Shown: piece after piece, positions 15,170 through 18,804 of the stretch
How positions within the stretch are numbered: the first letter of the stretch is position 1
Layout of the letters: every line of letters starts with the position of its first letter
Source: JBGTCD01 sp041749015
Lineage (GTDB): Bacteria; Bacteroidota; Bacteroidia; Cytophagales; Cyclobacteriaceae
Assembly (NCBI GenBank): GCA_041749015.1
Contig: JBGTCD010000138.1
Location: forward strand, 1-18,804
Direction of reading: 5' to 3'
DNA length: 18,804 nt
Notes under the pieces: model-generated
Told to the model about the DNA's origin: nothing
Databases searched by the model: none
The model's input: the letters and a program-made list of their open reading frames with translations, nothing else
Made by a program: the position numbers and the translations under genes

Positions 15170-15742
15170 CTAAAAAGCCCAGGCTTTGCCTACCTCATCA
15201 TAAGGGATGCATCCTAAATAGGCTCCGGGTACCGTGACATAAGTAAGCACCTCGGTAGCCCCAATCTCCGAGGTATAAAACCCCGTGATGGTGAGCTCTT
15301 TCATCATCAGGATAAAGGGGGTGCCTTCACCTGGTTCCCGAATAGCATTCACAGCTTCATTATGAAATTTTTCAGTTATCTCCAGTTGAGCTTCGGGCTC
15401 AAGTCTGTAAAATGGTTTATCATAAGTCTCGGCCACGGCATTTTTAAAACCCTCCATGCCTTCCCTAAATCTGGCCTGATCCTTTTCGCTATAATACCCT
15501 GCCAGCATATTGTCGATGTATCCCGGTACCCCTACGGCCTTAGCGCCGGGTGTATCCGTTTGCGGTAATATCACCTCAGCCAGATCAGCGATCAACCAAG
15601 CCTCCTCCTCAGAGAAAAATTTTGGGTCAAAAGTTAACTCAGGGTCTGCCTGGCATCCGTTAAGAATTCCTAATATGGTAGGCGCAGCCAAGATCCCTCC
15701 CAGGGCAAGTGCGCTTTTACGAATAGCTTCTCTTCTTTCCAT
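15170..15742 (-). CDS. Gluconate 2-dehydrogenase subunit 3-family Tat lipoprotein
   Basis: A 190-aa small subunit of the type paired with membrane-bound FAD dehydrogenases. The N terminus MERREAIRKSALALGG carries a twin-arginine motif (RR at 3-4), then a hydrophobic stretch and a lipobox-like ILNGC (26-30), so it is probably exported folded by Tat and lipidated. The mature part has the family pattern: a DLAEVILPQTDTPGAKAVGV stretch (53-72), a central YYSEKDQARFREGM helix, and a C-terminal part with EIGATEVLTYVTVPG. The gene starts 2 nt after the stop of the GMC oxidoreductase, implying translational coupling and a stable 1:1 complex. In known FAD-dependent dehydrogenases of this type the small subunit carries the Tat signal and takes the signal-less catalytic subunit with it to the periplasm. 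Confidence 0.88.
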   Translation of the reverse strand: MERREAIRKSALALGGILAAPTILGILNGCQADPELTFDPKFFSEEEAWLIADLAEVILPQTDTPGAKAVGVPGYIDNMLAGYYSEKDQARFREGMEGFKNAVAETYDKPFYRLEPEAQLEITEKFHNEAVNAIREPGEGTPFILMMKELTITGFYTSEIGATEVLTYVTVPGAYLGCIPYDEVGKAWAF

Positions 15743-15744
15743 AG

Positions 15745-17448
15745 TTATAAGTTTCTTTTCTTAAGTTGGTCTACCGCAAAATTAGCTGCACGGGCACTAA
15801 GGGCCATATAGGTCAATGATGGATTCTGACAACCTGCCGAGGTCATACAGGCCCCGTCTGTTACGAACACATTGGGAACACTGTGCACCTGATTCCACTT
15901 GTTAAGCACTGAAGTCTTGGAGTCTCTGCCCATCCGGGCGGTACCCATCTCATGGATGCCCAGGCCGGGCCCACCGATATCATCGTAGGTCCTGATATTT
16001 TTAAAACCTGCCGCCTCCATCATTTCTGCAGCATCATTGGCCATATCGGGTCGCATTTTCATCTCATTCTCCTTAAACTCACAGTCAATGCTCAGGGTAG
16101 GCATCCCATGCACGTCTCTTTTATCTTCGTTGATCCAGATTCTATTTTCATGGTAGGGGAGGCATTCGCCAAAACCAGTCATCCCCATGCGCCATTCACC
16201 GGGGTTCATTAGCTCATCTTTTAAAGGTTTGCCTATACTCAGTTCCCTGACACCCCGGGTCCAGCTCTCGCGGGAGGCGGATCCCTGGTAGCCAAATCCG
16301 CGGATATAATCGCGGTCATTTTTTTGGATATTTCTGTATCGGGGGATATAAATACCATTAGGTCTGCGGCCTGAATAATACCGGTCCTGAAAGCCATCAT
16401 AAGCCCCTGAGGCCCCTACCCTGAAATGGTGGTCCATTAGGTTGTGACCCAGCTCACCGCTGTCATTTCCCAGACCATTGGGAAACCGATCTGATTTGGA
16501 GTTGAGCATGATGTAGGCGGTATTAAGGGCGGAGGCATTAAGGAATATAATTTTAGCAAAATACTCATGAAAGGTGCCGTCCACTGCATCTTTTACCCTA
16601 ACGCCTTTTGCCCTTTTAGTCACATCATCATAGATCACTTCATAGACTATGGAATTGGGTCTTAAGGACATATTACCTGATTTTTCAGCAGCGGGAAGTG
16701 TAGAGGCATTGCTGCTAAAGTACGCACCGTAGGGGCAGCCTCTCATGCATAGGTTGCGGTGCATGCATTGACCACGGGCACCTTTGGGTTCGGTGAGGTG
16801 GGCCACCCGGCCTATAGTGAGAATCCGGTCGTTAAAATGCTTTTTTATTTGACCTTGCAGGTGTTCCTCAACACAATTGAGTTCCATTGCTGGTAAAAAC
16901 TTGCTATCTGGAAGTTGCTCAAGGCCTTCAGCCTTGCCACTGATACCCGCAAAGGTCTCTACATAATCGTACCATGGTACCAAATCCTCATACCTTATCG
17001 GCCAGTCAACAGCAATACCATCCTTAGCATTGGCCTCAAAATCCATAGGGCTAAGCCGGTAGCTTTGTCTGCCCCAAAGCAGGGACCTGCCCCCTACGTG
17101 ATAGCCTCTGATCCAGTCAAACCGTTTCTCTTCAGTATAGGGATGGTCCTGATCATTCACCCACCAGTGCTTGACAGACTGCCTGATGGTATATCCTGTA
17201 CGCTTCTGAACCGGATAAAATTTTTCTAGTTCGGCCTCAGGTATCCTGTCATTAAAAGGCAGCTCCCAGGGCTCATCCATTGCAGTAGGATAGTCAATCA
17301 CATGTTTGACATCCCTTCCCCGCTCCAGCACCAAAGTTTTAAGTCCTTTTTCACTTAGTTCTTTAGCCGACCATCCACCACTAATCCCAGTACCTACCAC
17401 GATTGCATCGTAGGTCACTTCTTCCTTGCCATTAAGATTTAAATTCAT
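15745..17448 (-). CDS. GMC-family FAD dehydrogenase with probable 3Fe-4S motif
   Basis: A 567-aa glucose-methanol-choline oxidoreductase, of normal length. The N terminus holds the FAD Rossmann motif VVGTGISGG (17-25) and the ribose-binding acid in LVLERG (39-44). HVGGRSLLWG (117-126) is the second FAD signature. The C-terminal domain has IHEMGTARMG (498-507), with H499 as the catalytic-base position, and CQNPSLTYMAL (540-550), with N542 as its usual partner. C228, C234 and C238, followed by PYGA, have the C-x5-C-x3-C spacing of the 3Fe-4S site in bacterial FAD-glucose dehydrogenase alpha subunits, implying electron transfer to a quinone or cytochrome rather than oxygen. No signal peptide; export probably depends on the Tat-bearing subunit encoded 2 nt downstream. 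Substrate is unknown, likely a sugar, polyol or alcohol. It is probably the first gene of the operon, with a 122-nt AT-rich region upstream. Confidence 0.92.
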   Translation of the reverse strand: MNLNLNGKEEVTYDAIVVGTGISGGWSAKELSEKGLKTLVLERGRDVKHVIDYPTAMDEPWELPFNDRIPEAELEKFYPVQKRTGYTIRQSVKHWWVNDQDHPYTEEKRFDWIRGYHVGGRSLLWGRQSYRLSPMDFEANAKDGIAVDWPIRYEDLVPWYDYVETFAGISGKAEGLEQLPDSKFLPAMELNCVEEHLQGQIKKHFNDRILTIGRVAHLTEPKGARGQCMHRNLCMRGCPYGAYFSSNASTLPAAEKSGNMSLRPNSIVYEVIYDDVTKRAKGVRVKDAVDGTFHEYFAKIIFLNASALNTAYIMLNSKSDRFPNGLGNDSGELGHNLMDHHFRVGASGAYDGFQDRYYSGRRPNGIYIPRYRNIQKNDRDYIRGFGYQGSASRESWTRGVRELSIGKPLKDELMNPGEWRMGMTGFGECLPYHENRIWINEDKRDVHGMPTLSIDCEFKENEMKMRPDMANDAAEMMEAAGFKNIRTYDDIGGPGLGIHEMGTARMGRDSKTSVLNKWNQVHSVPNVFVTDGACMTSAGCQNPSLTYMALSARAANFAVDQLKKRNL

Positions 17449-17570
17449 ATGGAAATCATAATTTAGCCAAACCTTTACTTATTGATTTTTAATTTTTCAA
17501 AATATATAAAAATCAGATCAATTCCATTTCACTTTTTTCTAGTTGCGGTAAAAATATGGTTTGAATGCGC
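17449..17570 (-). promoter_or_regulatory. Probable promoter region of the GMC dehydrogenase operon
   Basis: A 122-nt AT-rich gap between the nucleoside-phosphorylase-like gene and the GMC gene, both leftward. On the minus strand it contains TATATTTTG, close to the Bacteroidota -7 element TAnnTTTG but one base too long, and a TTG about 20 nt farther upstream. No Shine-Dalgarno and no clear terminator hairpin are seen. It is the only substantial gap before this operon, which is the main reason for the call. Confidence 0.3.
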
Positions 17571-18773
17571 TCAAGCTTTGAATATTTTTTCAAGTATTTT
17601 CAAGGTGATCAGGTAGGTGGGCCGAATCCCCTCCTTTCCCAGTCCACCGGAAGCAAGCGTGCTGCCTGTTTCAAGGGGGTTGTCAGAAGCATAATAAGCG
17701 TAGAGCAGCTTTACATTTCGGCGGATGCTGTGCCGAATTCTAGAGGCCGATTGAATGGCTTTTTGATAATGAGCACCTTCCATCTCAAGCCCTATGGTTT
17801 TCCAGGAAGATTCCATAAAATACTTCAGGACGTTCCTATTTTGAAGGGAAGTCCCCAGCACGGTGATCATAGGTCCGGCACATACCCCGAGCCCAAACCC
17901 CTGAAAATCCTGGATCCGTAATTCATTTCGGAAAGGGTAGTTGTCAGCAGTACCCTCAAATATATGGGATGATGGGATCATGATATCCCCCTTCTTACCT
18001 TTTAGAATCCCTGCCTTACCCATAATAGACACCGACTGTACCTGCAAGGGGAAGGTCTTTTTTTCATTATCAAAAGGCTTGAGCAATTCATCAAGGCATT
18101 CGTAGGCCTGCTCTCCAAAGGCATAGTCCATCACCAGGAGCACAGGGGCATTATCTTCATCATATTTTTGAAGCGGCACACCTGGGCCTACCCGTTTCTG
18201 ATCCATTTTGGCGGTATCAATAATTTGTACACTGATATTGGTGCCTGATACATCTGGGATGTCAATGAGCCCGTGCTTCTTTGCATAGGTCCTGATCTTT
18301 CCGGCCAGTGGTCCGGTAGTTTCAAGACTAATCTTTTCCGCAGTCTTTTCAAGGTCTTTGAAGGTTTTGAATTCTAAAGACTGGGTACCGTAAATCGTAT
18401 TAACAAAGCTATGGAGGTTGGCACTGACCACGTGCAAAGGCCGCTGGATCAGCCCGTGCTCCACCATGATTGATTTTATATGATCGGCCCAAAGCTCCCC
18501 ATAGACGTGATGCCCTATCCTCTCCCGTAGTGTGGAGGAAAAGAATATCTCTCTTGAGGCATCATTGCGGGCCTCCTCCATCGAACATCTGCCCAGGTGG
18601 TAAACCACCTTAAACAGGTTGATGCCAGCAGCTTTAAACCTATTGAAGCTGAAAAGGGTCTCTTCAAAAGTCCGGCCAATGATTTTGCTCAGATAGGAGA
18701 TGGCAGCTTCATGATCAAATTTGGCTTTTTGCTCCAGCCTACTCATGATCTCCTCAAGCTGCTTCCAATCCAT
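17571..18773 (-). CDS. Nucleoside phosphorylase-like protein of unknown substrate
   Basis: A 400-aa protein whose C-terminal half resembles the purine/uridine phosphorylase superfamily. Visible are GKAGILKGKKGDIMIPSS (252-269), like the strand-loop before the active site, a PMITVLGTSLQN segment (301-312), GLEMEGAHY (328-336), matching the ribose-contacting EMEgA motif, and YYASDNPLE (360-368), near the position of the base-binding Asp. The N-terminal ~200 residues are mostly helical and match nothing I recognise, with a basic start and HHVYGELWADH at 88-98. Length exceeds simple phosphorylases (about 250 aa) and recalls two-domain members such as AMP nucleosidase, though no close match is claimed. 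The ATG at 18773 is the first in the window, but the frame stays open to the right edge, so the true start could lie outside. It ends 122 nt before the GMC gene. Confidence 0.6.
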   Translation of the reverse strand: MDWKQLEEIMSRLEQKAKFDHEAAISYLSKIIGRTFEETLFSFNRFKAAGINLFKVVYHLGRCSMEEARNDASREIFFSSTLRERIGHHVYGELWADHIKSIMVEHGLIQRPLHVVSANLHSFVNTIYGTQSLEFKTFKDLEKTAEKISLETTGPLAGKIRTYAKKHGLIDIPDVSGTNISVQIIDTAKMDQKRVGPGVPLQKYDEDNAPVLLVMDYAFGEQAYECLDELLKPFDNEKKTFPLQVQSVSIMGKAGILKGKKGDIMIPSSHIFEGTADNYPFRNELRIQDFQGFGLGVCAGPMITVLGTSLQNRNVLKYFMESSWKTIGLEMEGAHYQKAIQSASRIRHSIRRNVKLLYAYYASDNPLETGSTLASGGLGKEGIRPTYLITLKILEKIFKA

Positions 18774-18804
18774 GGAAGACCTTCCTTTATGGTCAACACT
18801 GTTT

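Overview
The window looks like a chromosomal segment from a member of the Bacteroidota, probably a Cytophagales-type marine or soil bacterium. The evidence is AT-rich DNA, almost no Shine-Dalgarno sequences, tightly packed same-strand genes, an nSTAND1-type ATPase with a mid-protein membrane anchor, and a GMC dehydrogenase paired with a 'gluconate 2-dehydrogenase subunit 3'-type twin-arginine lipoprotein. No rRNA, tRNA, CRISPR array, transposase or integrase gene was seen. No stretch over 300 bases lacks a gene.

Left part (35-10660, + strand): four genes joined by 0-nt, -1-nt and 13-nt junctions, so almost certainly one transcript. Two are giant paralogous STAND ATPases (1347 and 1351 aa) in direct tandem. 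Each has a cytosolic nSTAND1 module, one transmembrane helix near residue 570, and a diverged helical-repeat C-terminal half of about 760 aa. They are followed by a seven-helix membrane protein without a recognisable family. The fourth is a 575-aa cytosolic protein that reads as a TPR/MAP3K-TRAFs-binding-like region, then a SLOG-like nucleotide-binding region, then a degenerate class III nucleotidyl-cyclase-like region. I regard this as the most interesting locus: a candidate membrane-to-cytosol signalling or conflict system in which paired ATPases sense with divergent halves and the SLOG/pseudocyclase protein handles or responds to a nucleotide. That functional reading is inference.

Middle part (10689-13808, - strand): a two-gene metabolic unit (M20 metallopeptidase, then a Cys/Met-metabolism PLP enzyme) converges on the STAND operon. 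An 11-bp perfect inverted repeat abuts the M20 start codon. Upstream lies a RelE/ParE-type toxin with its antitoxin gene, flanked on both sides by imperfect copies of a ~37-bp sequence whose differences look codon-like.

Right part (13968-18773, - strand): a probable operon in the order GMC dehydrogenase (with a C-x5-C-x3-C motif suggesting a 3Fe-4S cluster), Tat-exported subunit-3-like lipoprotein, a lipoprotein of unknown family, and its paralogue lacking a signal peptide. Upstream, at the right edge, is a nucleoside-phosphorylase-like protein of unknown substrate.
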